DNA of 64,000 bases from CALODP01 sp942492055. GTDB lineage: Bacteria; Bacteroidota; Ignavibacteria; Ignavibacteriales; Melioribacteraceae. Location: contig CALODP010000014.1 in the NCBI GenBank assembly GCA_942492055.1, forward strand, positions 1-64,000. The letters are read 5' to 3'. The notes under the pieces were generated by a model. The model saw nothing but the letters and a program-made list of their open reading frames with translations, was not told the DNA's origin and did not search any database. Both the position numbers and the translations under genes were made by a program. Each line of letters begins with the position of its first letter. The stretch's first letter is position 1. Of the stretch, positions 1 through 9,213 are shown piece by piece.

Positions 1-517
1 GAGGCAGCTCGCCGTCGGCGCCGGCAGCGCTGCTCGCGGTCACCGCGGCGCCGAACGTCACCGGCGAGGTGCTGCCGATCAGCCGGCTCGCCTCGATCGC
101 GCACCGCGCACGGGGCCCGGATCCTGGTCGACGCCGGGCAACTCGTCGCGCACCGGCCCGTCTCCGTCGTCAGTCACGGCATCGACTACCTGGCCTTCTC
201 CGGGCACAAGGCATATGCACCGTTCGGTGCCGGGGTACTGATCGGCCGGACCGACTGGTTCGACGCCGCCGACCCCTACCTGGCCGGCGGTGGTGCGACC
301 GCCGACGTCGACCTGAGTCCGCGCGCCGGCGGCGTGACCTGGCACACCGGGAGCCGCGTGTCACGAGGCCGGTTCGCCGAACGTGCTCGGCGCGGTGTCG
401 ATCGCGGCGGCCCGCGAGGCGCTGGCCGACCTCGGTCCCGAGGCCATCGGCCTGCACGAACTGCGCCTGGCGCAACGCCTGGACCTCGGCCTGGTCGCCA
501 TCCTCGGGGTCGCCCCC
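1..517 (+). pseudogene. Foreign GC-rich fragment: frameshifted class V aminotransferase (cysteine-desulfurase-like)
   Basis: This stretch is strongly GC-rich, with actinobacterial-looking codon use (GCC, CTG, GAC), and stops abruptly near base 520 where the AT-rich genome begins. Pieced together over three frames it reads like the middle of a class V PLP enzyme. The pieces are a TAAPNVTGEVLPI segment, then VDAGQ and FSGHKAYAPFGAGVLIG (the lysine of SGHK is the expected PLP lysine), then AGSPNVLGAVSIAAAREAL. Moving between the pieces needs a one-base shift near 111 and another near 360, so it cannot make a protein as written. The last frame happens to continue in frame into the next coding region. 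Sequencing errors in a contaminating read joined to this contig would explain both the frameshifts and the composition; a decayed transferred gene is the alternative. Confidence 0.75.
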
Positions 518-3500
518 GATTTTCTGAAGGAATATGAGAATCTGAATTTTACCGATCTCGGAACAAGTGACGATGATCTGTTTTCATTTGCCAAAGAGAT
601 CGAAGCTAAAGAGACAGTGAAACCGCATATATTGGTTTTGGGTAGTGTTTGCGGGGAAGAAACAAGACGTGAGCTGAGAAACGCCAGTCTTGGTAAACCG
701 GTTCTCTTTATAGAATTGAACAATGCTCCTAATCATCAATCACTTGCCCGTGAGGCAAAATTGAGTGATAAGGTGCTGAGGTTGCTTACTCCGGAAGCGT
801 TTTGGGATGAAGTGACCGAGTCTGCCGTTACTGTTCTTGCCGGAAACGCTGAAATAATTAAGGTATTCGAAAACGTACATTTCCAGTTGAAAGGTACTCC
901 TTCGGCTTCGGAAGTGGAATTGCTTCATTTTTTGATAGAGCACGAAAGTAAAATACCTGCGAAAAACAAAGAGAGTGTTGCCAGAGAACTTCCGGAAATA
1001 TCGCCGAAGACAGATTACATTTCCGAAGCCGCGAATAAAGATTATTCGGGAATGATAAACAAATTAGAGGCGATTGTAGAGAGAACTTCCGAAAGTTTCG
1101 GGGAAAAGATAGAAAGATTTGCCAATCTTAGCGAAAATATTATCGGAGATATTCTCCCTTCGATAAACGGGGGATTGAATGATGAGGATGAATTCTTATC
1201 GAAAGATTCGGTTGAATTAGCCGGTGAACTGCTGGAAAATTTGAATAACGAAGAGTGGCACAAAAAACTTGAACGAAGTTTTCTTAGTGCTTTCGTAAAG
1301 GAACATCCCGAGTATAAGTATAAAAACTCCGTTGTTGTTAGCGGTTCGGCCAGAACAGCATTGGCTATTGTAGGCTTTTATTGCGGAATCAAGGAAGTTA
1401 TATCCTGCGATTTCAGTTGGACATACGAACACTGTTTTCCGAAAGTGCATGTAACAACTTTGGACGACAATCTGGATCTGGATGTTGATGCAATCAAAGC
1501 GAAGGTAAAAGAGCTTGAAAGGAAAGATCCGAATTGGAAAAATTATGGTGCTCTCGTTATAAATAATCCGCACAACGCGAGCGGAAAAACTTTCAAAGAG
1601 AAAGATGTTAAAAGAATTCTAGCTTGGGTCCTTTCAAGAGGCATCTACGCTATTGACGACCTTGCCTATCAGAACGTAATGCCAGAACCAACTCTCAATG
1701 GCCCGAAAACATTGAAGCAATTGGCTATTGAGTTGGTTAAGGAAGGGAAAATCTATAGCGAAGATTTGAATAAAGTAATCTCGGCTCAGGCATTATCCAA
1801 AACAGATTGTTTTGCCGGCGCGCGATTAGCCGTAACGGAAATACCGGAAGAAAAACTAAACAAGCGCTTCAGAGATGTGGTTGGAATTATTAAGCCAAAC
1901 TCAATGGCTATATTGCTTTCATATCTTTTCTACAGAAGTTCTTCGGAGAAAATTAAATATTTCTGGACTTACAGAAACTCGATCTTCGCCGATAAAATGA
2001 ACGCTATCGAGAAAGTTACTAAAGAGTTACCTGAGGATAGAAATCCCTTCGGTATCAGAATTCAAAGACCGATGGCGAGTATGTATCCGCAAATGATTAT
2101 CGAAAAGCTTCCTTCCGGATTATCACTCGATTGGTTGGCTTCCGGTTTGGCTGCTCAGGGAATCGGCATGGTTCCTCTTTCCACTTTCGCAAGAACCGCA
2201 AAAGGATTCGAGCTTGCCAGAAAGACTTTTCGTCTCACTCTCGGGGGGGATGATTCCGCCGAAAGAATCGGACACAAGACAAGAAGAATGCTTATCGATT
2301 TCAATAGACTTATAGCTGAGGAAGAAGCTAAGTATAATAAGAAATCGTTCAATATAAACAGCTCGAAAGTAAAGTCCTATCATTTCTACGAGAAAAAGAA
2401 AACCGTTTGGAAAAAAGCCGCGGAACAGATAGGAGAAAAATGTGCCGATAAATTTAACAAAGAGGCAAAGGCCTTTAATCATGTGTTAGGAAACGGGTTT
2501 CTTGAGAATTCCTTTCTCGGTGATTATTTGCCCGAGCGTCTTGAGCTTTATAAAACTCAGTTCAAAGATAGAATTAAGTTAACCGAAGAGCTTTTGGTTA
2601 CTGCTCAAACCGACGGGAAAAAAATAATCGACAGATTAGCCGATGAATTCTATAAAGATGATCTGGAATTAAGAAGAGCTACTTTCAAAAACAGAATTTT
2701 CGATCGTACTGTCCATCCTACTCAGATGTATGCGCTAAAGGTTGATACCGGCTTCGGTAAACTATCCGAAAATATTATCGGAAAGAATGATTTCTCTCCT
2801 GCATTAATAAATAATATTTCCGATTGCATCGTTAACGAATATCTCGGAAAAAATGTTGCGATCTCTTCCATCGAAGAGGCGGATGAGTTAATAGCGGATC
2901 TCCATTCACTTATTGAAGCCGAGGAATATATTTCCCTCTTTTCGGAAAGTTCTTTTAGTTCTTTTCTGAGCTTCTGGGGAGATTGGGATGGCTCTACAAG
3001 ACCTTCGGGACAAGGACACCGTTTGGTGGCTGCCGCTCTGGTGGAAAACGTTACCCGACTTTCGAAAATAATCAATCGTCTTAGAAAGGTAGATAAGGGA
3101 ATCATTCTTTCGGACGATATTTACAACGATCTTAATAAGCTTACCGGAAGAAACGAAAGCTTCTGGAAGCTATTGAATAAAATTACTTCTCTGACCAACC
3201 AGTTGGAGAAACGATATCGTTCGGTGCTTCCGTTCAGTATTGAATCGGGAAGGCTGCGCCGAATAGGGATGAAACTCAGAATCGCGAAAGATCCGCTAAC
3301 ACAGCTATGGCAACATAACGATAGCCTCGAGCGTAAGATGGCCGATCTCAGAAAGCAACGTCGCGATACTTTGGAATATTATTTCGAGTTGAACAAGCGA
3401 CTCAGAAAAGCGTTGTATGTAATGCTTCCGAATATCGAGTCGAATATAGCTAATCCTAAATTGGCTATCGACGCCGGAATGTATAAAGATGTTCTTAAGA

Positions 3501-5581
3501 GATTCATACTAACACCGAGAATTCATCAGAAACTTATCACGGCAAGAGATCAATTCTCGATTAACACAACGGTAGAAAATATAACCGAGATTAACGAAAT
3601 TGCCGGCAAGTACGGTAATCCCGGAATGGTGTTGGGCTTGCAAGTGAGTATGTCCACTGATCCCGAAGCGTTGATTTCATTGGATAAAAAACTCAACGCC
3701 GAAAGGGAAAGAGTGTTGAGAAATACTTCCGATTCCGAAATTCCTAAAGTCTGGACGATTCCTCTCTTTGAGGATTTGGATACTGTAAACGGACTGGGAG
3801 ATTATCTCAACAGAGTCTGGAAATACGCTGTACAAAGCCGAAGTGTAAATCAGAAACCTGCTGAACGTTTCACGGAAATGATTTGCGAATTTTTCGTGGC
3901 CGGATCAGATCTTAGTCAGCAAGTCGGGCAAACCGCTTCTACTACTCTTTATAAGGGAGCCAAGTACAGAATTATCAAATGGCTTGCAGAGAAAGGATTG
4001 GTTGAAGATGTTAGAATGAAGCTTGGTAGCGGTGAGCCGATGCAGCGTCAGGGTGGTTACTACGCCGATTTCTCAGGAAAACCTGCATTCATTGCGGATA
4101 AAAAGAACAGTAAGCTGCTCGAAAAGCATTTGAAAGAGTCTACGATAAAAAGTACCGAGTTCGCTACAAGTCCTTTGCATGGAATTCAGTCCGGTGGCGA
4201 TTTGAGAACATTGCAAAGCAATATTTCTGAAAAAATGAGACATCTTACCGTTGAGGATAGAGCGCAACTTCTCTATCACCTTAGCGAAGCGCAGGGGTTC
4301 TATAAAACCGAACTCGTCCGTGCAGCTGAGCCCTTGCTCGATACAAGATTGCAATTCGAGGCTCGCGGTATTCAAGAGCTTGAACGACTCACCTTCGGTA
4401 AGAAAGATGAAATATATGATAAGTTCGTTGAGTTAACTCAGAAGAACTTTAGAGAAATTCTATATGGTAGGGAAGAGGATGTAGTGGGTATTCATATTAT
4501 TACCTATTTTATTTCTCGTACTACTCCTACTCTTCGTGACAGACCGACTATTCGTCCGACACGTAATATGGGAACGAATCAAGGACAAAAGATTCTTGAG
4601 AAAATCGCCGATACGATTCCTTTATCTAAACACGGATCGATGCTAAGAGCTATAGGACATAACAGAGCGCAAACAATGATACTCGGTGTTAATCAGTTGA
4701 CAACCGGTCTCTTTAGAGCACTCAATCAGTTCTCGAATCTTGTATTCCCTCAAGGGGACGGGGCTTCCATGTTGGCCGATAGAATATTGCCGAATCTTCC
4801 TGTCTACGAGATTTTGCATACAACAAGAATCTATCACGATGTTGAACTGCAATATCTGAATCGTATGTCGGAAGCTTATCCGGCCGGTAACACAGCCTTC
4901 GCTTTATTGCGTGAAGATATCGATTCTTTCGAAGAGTTTATTCCTCTTATTCAGAAAGAGCTGTTGCGTCGTCATGGTTTGGCTGTTAATGAGTTTTTCG
5001 AAAATGATAAATTTATCGAAGAGCTCCTTCCTACTCTTCGTCCCGATCTGGCTGTTCTGTTGCAACCGAATCTCTTTAATACCGATCCTTCCGTTTACGA
5101 AAAGGCCTTTAACGGAAGTGTTAAAGAAGAATGGTTGGCAGAGTTTAAGGAACTTCTCAAAATGCCCGAAGAAATTATTTTCTGGAGAGAAAAAATCTGG
5201 CAATTACTCGAGAAACCTGTCAAAGAACAAGTACATAGTTTCGTGCAGCTGGCTTTGGCACTTAACTCATTCTCACAAGAGATTAGCGGGCAATCCGCTG
5301 CTATGGCCGGACCGATGAAGAACGTGAAATTCCAGACGAGTATTTCCGATCTTATGCGTGGCAGGGTAGATGATTCGATGAGACAATTCCTTTCGGCAGC
5401 TGTGCAGTATCTTACAAGGCTTCCGGAAGATATGGTTGAGGTTCCTATTGATATTATTGGGGCTCTTAAGGATGTCGAAAAAATTCTTCAGATCGAAGGA
5501 CAGGCTCTTACTCCGAAAGAACAAGATCTTCTCAAATTTTATACATTGCAAGCTGCTAGATTAGCCGGGGAAAACGGCTAA
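518..5581 (+). CDS. Giant fold-type I PLP-dependent aminotransferase-like protein, 5' end missing
   Basis: About 1,685 residues remain; the true start was lost at the composition break near 520. The first ~280 residues are unassigned. The next ~400 form a class I/II aminotransferase domain: NNPHNASGK (1562-1588) matches the NxPxNPTG-type loop, DDLAYQN follows, and SKTDCFAGAR carries the likely Schiff-base lysine (codon 1799-1801). The remaining ~1,000 residues, from about base 2,300, are charged, probably helical, and match no family I recognise. Ordinary aminotransferases are about 400 residues, so this is a large fusion or a specialised enzyme. It sits upstream of two normal aminotransferases and PEP carboxykinase, which suggests amino-acid or C4 metabolism, but the substrate cannot be read from the sequence. 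The PLP domain call is firm; the role is unknown. Confidence 0.75.
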   Translation, partial: DFLKEYENLNFTDLGTSDDDLFSFAKEIEAKETVKPHILVLGSVCGEETRRELRNASLGKPVLFIELNNAPNHQSLAREAKLSDKVLRLLTPEAFWDEVTESAVTVLAGNAEIIKVFENVHFQLKGTPSASEVELLHFLIEHESKIPAKNKESVARELPEISPKTDYISEAANKDYSGMINKLEAIVERTSESFGEKIERFANLSENIIGDILPSINGGLNDEDEFLSKDSVELAGELLENLNNEEWHKKLERSFLSAFVKEHPEYKYKNSVVVSGSARTALAIVGFYCGIKEVISCDFSWTYEHCFPKVHVTTLDDNLDLDVDAIKAKVKELERKDPNWKNYGALVINNPHNASGKTFKEKDVKRILAWVLSRGIYAIDDLAYQNVMPEPTLNGPKTLKQLAIELVKEGKIYSEDLNKVISAQALSKTDCFAGARLAVTEIPEEKLNKRFRDVVGIIKPNSMAILLSYLFYRSSSEKIKYFWTYRNSIFADKMNAIEKVTKELPEDRNPFGIRIQRPMASMYPQMIIEKLPSGLSLDWLASGLAAQGIGMVPLSTFARTAKGFELARKTFRLTLGGDDSAERIGHKTRRMLIDFNRLIAEEEAKYNKKSFNINSSKVKSYHFYEKKKTVWKKAAEQIGEKCADKFNKEAKAFNHVLGNGFLENSFLGDYLPERLELYKTQFKDRIKLTEELLVTAQTDGKKIIDRLADEFYKDDLELRRATFKNRIFDRTVHPTQMYALKVDTGFGKLSENIIGKNDFSPALINNISDCIVNEYLGKNVAISSIEEADELIADLHSLIEAEEYISLFSESSFSSFLSFWGDWDGSTRPSGQGHRLVAAALVENVTRLSKIINRLRKVDKGIILSDDIYNDLNKLTGRNESFWKLLNKITSLTNQLEKRYRSVLPFSIESGRLRRIGMKLRIAKDPLTQLWQHNDSLERKMADLRKQRRDTLEYYFELNKRLRKALYVMLPNIESNIANPKLAIDAGMYKDVLKRFILTPRIHQKLITARDQFSINTTVENITEINEIAGKYGNPGMVLGLQVSMSTDPEALISLDKKLNAERERVLRNTSDSEIPKVWTIPLFEDLDTVNGLGDYLNRVWKYAVQSRSVNQKPAERFTEMICEFFVAGSDLSQQVGQTASTTLYKGAKYRIIKWLAEKGLVEDVRMKLGSGEPMQRQGGYYADFSGKPAFIADKKNSKLLEKHLKESTIKSTEFATSPLHGIQSGGDLRTLQSNISEKMRHLTVEDRAQLLYHLSEAQGFYKTELVRAAEPLLDTRLQFEARGIQELERLTFGKKDEIYDKFVELTQKNFREILYGREEDVVGIHIITYFISRTTPTLRDRPTIRPTRNMGTNQGQKILEKIADTIPLSKHGSMLRAIGHNRAQTMILGVNQLTTGLFRALNQFSNLVFPQGDGASMLADRILPNLPVYEILHTTRIYHDVELQYLNRMSEAYPAGNTAFALLREDIDSFEEFIPLIQKELLRRHGLAVNEFFENDKFIEELLPTLRPDLAVLLQPNLFNTDPSVYEKAFNGSVKEEWLAEFKELLKMPEEIIFWREKIWQLLEKPVKEQVHSFVQLALALNSFSQEISGQSAAMAGPMKNVKFQTSISDLMRGRVDDSMRQFLSAAVQYLTRLPEDMVEVPIDIIGALKDVEKILQIEGQALTPKEQDLLKFYTLQAARLAGENG

Positions 5582-5613
5582 TCTTCGGCTTTGCCCGATT
5601 ATTCCCCTCTTTT
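5567..5613 (+). terminator. Possible intrinsic terminator after the giant PLP gene
   Basis: GGGGAA (5567-5572) can pair with TTCCCC (5602-5607), followed by TCTTTTT. The loop is long and the stem starts inside the last codons of the gene, so this is only a weak call. Confidence 0.35.
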
Positions 5614-5724
5614 TAAAATTTTCTTTTACAATTAGAAAATTCTTGCATCTCAGTTTTCATCCAGATATTTTGAAGCTTCACTAATGACATAATCATTAAA
5701 TCTCACCACAAATAAGGAATTCTA

Positions 5725-6942
5725 ATGAGCATTAGTCAAATCGCGAGAACTATCTCAGCTTCACCGACTCTAGCTCTAAATGAAAAAGCCGCCATCCTCA
5801 GAGAAAAAGGAGATCCCGTAATTCATCTCGGAGGGGGAGAACCGAAGTGCAAAGCTCCCATGGACGCAATACTTGCGGCTTCTTCTCATCTGAACGCAGG
5901 GGAAATCAGATACACTCCTGCCGATGGTATCCCGGCGTTGAAACAAGCTATTATTCGGTACACAGAAGAGTTCTATAACAGAAAGGTCGCCCCCGAAAAC
6001 GTAATGGCCTCTAGTGGGGCCAAGCAAGCAATAATGGTTGCTCTCCAAGCTATCCTTAACCCGCAAGAGGAAGTTATTTATCCGGCCCCTTATTGGGTTA
6101 GCTATCCCGAAATGGTTAAGCTTTGCCAAGCCATTCCCGTTGCGGCTCCTCCCGAGGACGGGTCATTCTATCCACGTATTCAGGATATAGAGCAACGTGT
6201 TAGTTCCTATACCAAAGCTGTAATTATCAATAGTCCTAATAATCCTTCGGGCGCAATGTATTCCGAAGAGTTCATCGCTGATGTTGTTGATTTTTGTGAA
6301 AAGAGAGATATCTATTTGATTATGGATGATATTTATCATCGACTGATTTTCGATAACAGAAAACCTATCAATTGTTACGAATACGCTCACGACTTCTCCG
6401 AAAACTCCAAACTTATTGTAGTAAACGGAGTTTCCAAACTTTACGGAATGACAGGCTTCAGAATCGGCTGGGCTGTTGCTAATAAGAAGATTATCGAGAC
6501 TATGACCAATATCCAAGGGCATCAAACCTCAGGGCCTTCCGTTCTTCTTCAAAAAGCTGCTGTCGGAGCTTTGAACGGTTTGCAATCTCACGTGGAAAAT
6601 TTGAGATGCACTCTTGAGAATAACCGTAATGTTCTTATCGATCATCTTCGCTCCTTCGATGGGGTTAAAGTCTATGTCCCCGACGGAACATTCTACACCT
6701 TCGCTGATTTCAGTCACTACGGTAAAGACTCAAACGCTCTTTCCAATTTCCTTATCGATAAAGTACAAGTCCTTACGGTTCCCGGTGCCGAATTCGGTAT
6801 GGAAGGATTCCTCCGCTTAAGCTACTGCGGGTCGATTAAGGATATTACCGAAGGAATCGAGCGTATGAAGTGGGCGCTCGATTTTAACTCACCGAACGAA
6901 CTTTATATTGGCGACAGAAAATTAGTGAGGGATTGGGCATGA
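5725..6942 (+). CDS. Class I/II aminotransferase (aspartate aminotransferase family)
   Basis: A 405-residue protein, the usual length for the family. Aminotransferases of this class move the amino group between an amino acid and 2-oxoglutarate using PLP. The sequence has GGGEPK near the start, SSGAKQAI, the NSPNNPSGA loop, DDIYHRL, and SKLYGMTGFRIGWA with the PLP lysine at K238. FLRLSYCGS near the end supplies the arginine expected to hold the substrate carboxylate. The ATG follows AAGGA. The stop overlaps the start of PEP carboxykinase (ATGA), so the two are probably co-translated. Making oxaloacetate from aspartate for PEP carboxykinase would fit, but related enzymes also use aromatic amino acids or alanine, so the exact substrate is open. 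Confidence 0.88.
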   Translation: MSISQIARTISASPTLALNEKAAILREKGDPVIHLGGGEPKCKAPMDAILAASSHLNAGEIRYTPADGIPALKQAIIRYTEEFYNRKVAPENVMASSGAKQAIMVALQAILNPQEEVIYPAPYWVSYPEMVKLCQAIPVAAPPEDGSFYPRIQDIEQRVSSYTKAVIINSPNNPSGAMYSEEFIADVVDFCEKRDIYLIMDDIYHRLIFDNRKPINCYEYAHDFSENSKLIVVNGVSKLYGMTGFRIGWAVANKKIIETMTNIQGHQTSGPSVLLQKAAVGALNGLQSHVENLRCTLENNRNVLIDHLRSFDGVKVYVPDGTFYTFADFSHYGKDSNALSNFLIDKVQVLTVPGAEFGMEGFLRLSYCGSIKDITEGIERMKWALDFNSPNELYIGDRKLVRDWA

Positions 6943-8594
6943 GTAAATATTTGGAATTCAAGACCCCGGCTTTAAAGGAAGCTAAAGAGTTAGCTTCCGA
7001 ATTCGGTTTGAAAAACCACGGTCTTGTTCATCTCGATCGTGAGTATTGGAACCTTTCCGATTCCGCCCTCTACGAGGAAATTGTTTTCCGAAATGAGGGA
7101 CATATTGCCAATAAAGGGCCAATTCTTGTTCGAACCGGTAAACATACAGCCAGAGCGGCCAACGATAAATATGTTGTTAAAGAATATTCCACCGAAAAAA
7201 ATATCTGGTGGGGGGAATATAACCGTCCCTATTGCACGCAAAAGTTCAATACCCTTATGGCTCGTGTGCAGGCCTTCTGTCAGGACGAAGAACTATTCGT
7301 GCAAGATTGCTTCGCCGGTGCCGATCCTAACTACAAAATGCCGGTTAGAATAATAACCGAAAAGGCATGGCAAAGTTTGTTTGCGAGAAATATGTTAATT
7401 ACAACGAATGACAGAGAAACATTAAAAAACTTCATCCCCGATTTTACCATTATCACTCTTCCCGGATTCAAACTCGATCCGAAGATTGACGGAACAAGAA
7501 GCGAAACCGGTATTATTCTTAATTTTGCGGAAAAGACTGCCATTATTGCTAACTCATTATATGGCGGGGAAATTAAGAAATCTGTTTTTACCGTTTTGAA
7601 TTTCCTTCTTACTTTCAAGGATGTACTCCCGATGCACTGCTCGGCAAACGTTGGGAACAACGGAGACGTCGCTCTCTTCTTCGGGCTCAGCGGTACAGGA
7701 AAAACAACCCTTTCGGCCGATCCCAAAAGACAACTCATCGGGGACGACGAGCACGGATGGAGCCAGGAAGGGGTATTCAATTTCGAGGGAGGATGCTACG
7801 CTAAGGTTATTCGCCTTTCGGCTGAGCACGAACCGCAAATTCACGCTTGCACCGAACGCTTCGGTACAATCCTCGAAAATGTCGTTTACGACGATGTTAC
7901 AAGAAACATCGATCTAGATGACGATATTATTACCGAAAATACTAGGGCTTCTTATCCTATCGAATTTATTCCCAATACGGTAAAGGACGGATTCGTTTCC
8001 ACTCATCCGAAAAATATTATCTTCCTTACCTGCGACGCTTCCGGTGTAATGCCTCCCATCGCGAGACTCAACCCCGAACAAGCTCAGTATCACTTCATAA
8101 GCGGATACACTTCCAAAATCGCGGGAACGGAAATCGGTCTCGGTATCGAACCGCAGATTACTTTCAGCGCATGCTTCGGTGCCCCCTTTATGGTGCGGCA
8201 TCCATTCGAGTATTCCGAAATGCTGAAGCAAAGAATGCTTAAGCACAACGCGAATGTCTGGCTGGTTAATACCGGCTGGGTCGGCGGAAGATTCGGAGTG
8301 GGGAAACGTATCAGCATCCGCCACACCCGTAATCTTTTGAACGCCGCCCTCGATGGCAAACTGAACGAGGTGGAATACCGAAAAGATCGTCTCTTCGGTT
8401 TCGAAGTCCCTCTCTTCTGTCCCGATGTTCCCGAAGATGTGCTTGAACCCTCCACTTCTTGGGGAGATAAGAATGACTACTGGAAAAAATATGACGCGTT
8501 GGCTGCACGATTCATTGAGAATTTCAAACTCTTCGAAAGCGGAGTTTCTCAAGAAGTAAAAGACGCTAGCCCTATTCGTCTCAACAGATTATAA
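6939..8594 (+). CDS. pckA: Phosphoenolpyruvate carboxykinase (ATP)
   Basis: Converts oxaloacetate plus ATP to phosphoenolpyruvate, CO2 and ADP in the cytoplasm, the entry step of gluconeogenesis. The 551-residue length fits the ATP-dependent family. The kinase-1a loop GLSGTGKTTLSADP places the nucleotide-binding lysine at K255. LIGDDEHGW is the metal-binding kinase-2 motif, and NTGWVGG lies near the C-terminus. An in-frame TTG lies two codons upstream, but the ATG at 6939 overlaps the upstream stop as ATGA and is the better start. Coupling to an aspartate aminotransferase suggests a route from aspartate to PEP. Identification is secure. Confidence 0.96.
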   Translation: MSKYLEFKTPALKEAKELASEFGLKNHGLVHLDREYWNLSDSALYEEIVFRNEGHIANKGPILVRTGKHTARAANDKYVVKEYSTEKNIWWGEYNRPYCTQKFNTLMARVQAFCQDEELFVQDCFAGADPNYKMPVRIITEKAWQSLFARNMLITTNDRETLKNFIPDFTIITLPGFKLDPKIDGTRSETGIILNFAEKTAIIANSLYGGEIKKSVFTVLNFLLTFKDVLPMHCSANVGNNGDVALFFGLSGTGKTTLSADPKRQLIGDDEHGWSQEGVFNFEGGCYAKVIRLSAEHEPQIHACTERFGTILENVVYDDVTRNIDLDDDIITENTRASYPIEFIPNTVKDGFVSTHPKNIIFLTCDASGVMPPIARLNPEQAQYHFISGYTSKIAGTEIGLGIEPQITFSACFGAPFMVRHPFEYSEMLKQRMLKHNANVWLVNTGWVGGRFGVGKRISIRHTRNLLNAALDGKLNEVEYRKDRLFGFEVPLFCPDVPEDVLEPSTSWGDKNDYWKKYDALAARFIENFKLFESGVSQEVKDASPIRLNRL

Positions 8595-8600
8595 AATCAT

Positions 8601-8630
8601 ATCCCCGATTTCCATCCGGATCTCGGGGAT
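8601..8630 (+). terminator. Hairpin after pckA, possible terminator
   Basis: ATCCCCGA (8601-8608) pairs perfectly with TCGGGGAT (8623-8630), seven bases past the pckA stop. The bases after it are CTCTCTCC rather than a T-run, so it may protect the 3' end rather than terminate. Confidence 0.45.
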
Positions 8631-8661
8631 CTCTCTCCCAATACTATTCGGTTCCATGAAT

Positions 8662-8680
8662 AGCGCCGGAGGTGTGTCAT
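8662..8680 (+). repeat. GC-rich REP-like element heading repeat array 1
   Basis: AGCGCCGGAGGTGTGTCAT differs by one base from the element at 30334-30352, and each sits just before a 42-bp repeat array. The core resembles the GGCGCCATAGGTGCC units at 28.8-29.1 kb. Confidence 0.6.
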
Positions 8681-8688
8681 ATTTGTCT

Positions 8689-9000
8689 CTTTGCATTGCT
8701 CCCAAATCATCTTGCACTTCAAGAAAACGATTTTGCATCACTCCCGAATCATCTTGCACTTCAAGAAAACGATTTTGCATTGCTCGGAAATCATCTTGCA
8801 CCTCAAAAAAACGATTTTACATTGCTCGGAAATCATTTTGCACTTCAAGAAAATGATTTTGCATTGCTCGGAAATCATTTTGCACTTCAAAAAAACGATT
8901 TTGCATTGCTCTGAAATCATTTTGCACCTCAAAAAAATGATTTTGCATCGCTCCCAAATCATCTTGCACTTCAAAAAAATGATTTTGCATTGCAGTTTTG
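8689..9000. repeat. Repeat array 1: 42-bp units made of two 21-bp halves
   Basis: TTGCAT-type landmarks recur exactly every 42 bases at 8691, 8733, 8775, 8817, 8859, 8901, 8943 and 8985. Each unit has two related 21-base halves, one ending in TGCACTTCAAG and one in TGCATTGCTCGG. Between the halves AAATCATTTT and AAAATGATTT form a 10-bp inverted repeat in the best-conserved copies (for example around 8830-8860). Because 21 is a multiple of three, several frames stay open on both strands. On the minus strand one frame reads seven-residue repeats of the MQNDFRA / MQNRFLE kind, broken at 8817 where a CAA has become TAA. I treat this as a DNA-level repeat and not a gene. Confidence 0.85.
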
Positions 9001-9213
9001 TTACGTTGTTTCTCAAAAAGGAAGCGTTGCATCGATACATTAAAACAATATCCCACCATTTCGAAATCGGGAATCCTTCTTTTATAATCTTTCCTCGCAA
9101 TTTTGATGTTGGTAATTTGTGATCCTTCTTAAAAAGCAACCAATCCTCCTTTTATAATTCCCCGCGAAATCGTATTTTTGAGGCAATTTATTTTTCTATT
9201 CTCGGAGTATGTT

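Noticed and set aside
383..5581. A single 1732-residue protein starting at 383
   Set aside because: The first ~45 codons lie in the GC-rich foreign segment; the continuous frame across the composition break is accidental.
7914..8552. 212-codon minus-strand frame
   Set aside because: Antisense to pckA, whose identity is certain.
8689..9000. CRISPR array
   Set aside because: Units are contiguous 42-bp repeats with no unique spacers and no cas genes nearby; the same applies to 30361-30630.
8691..9122. Plus-strand 143-codon frame across array 1
   Set aside because: Open only because the repeat is a multiple of three; several frames on both strands are open at once.
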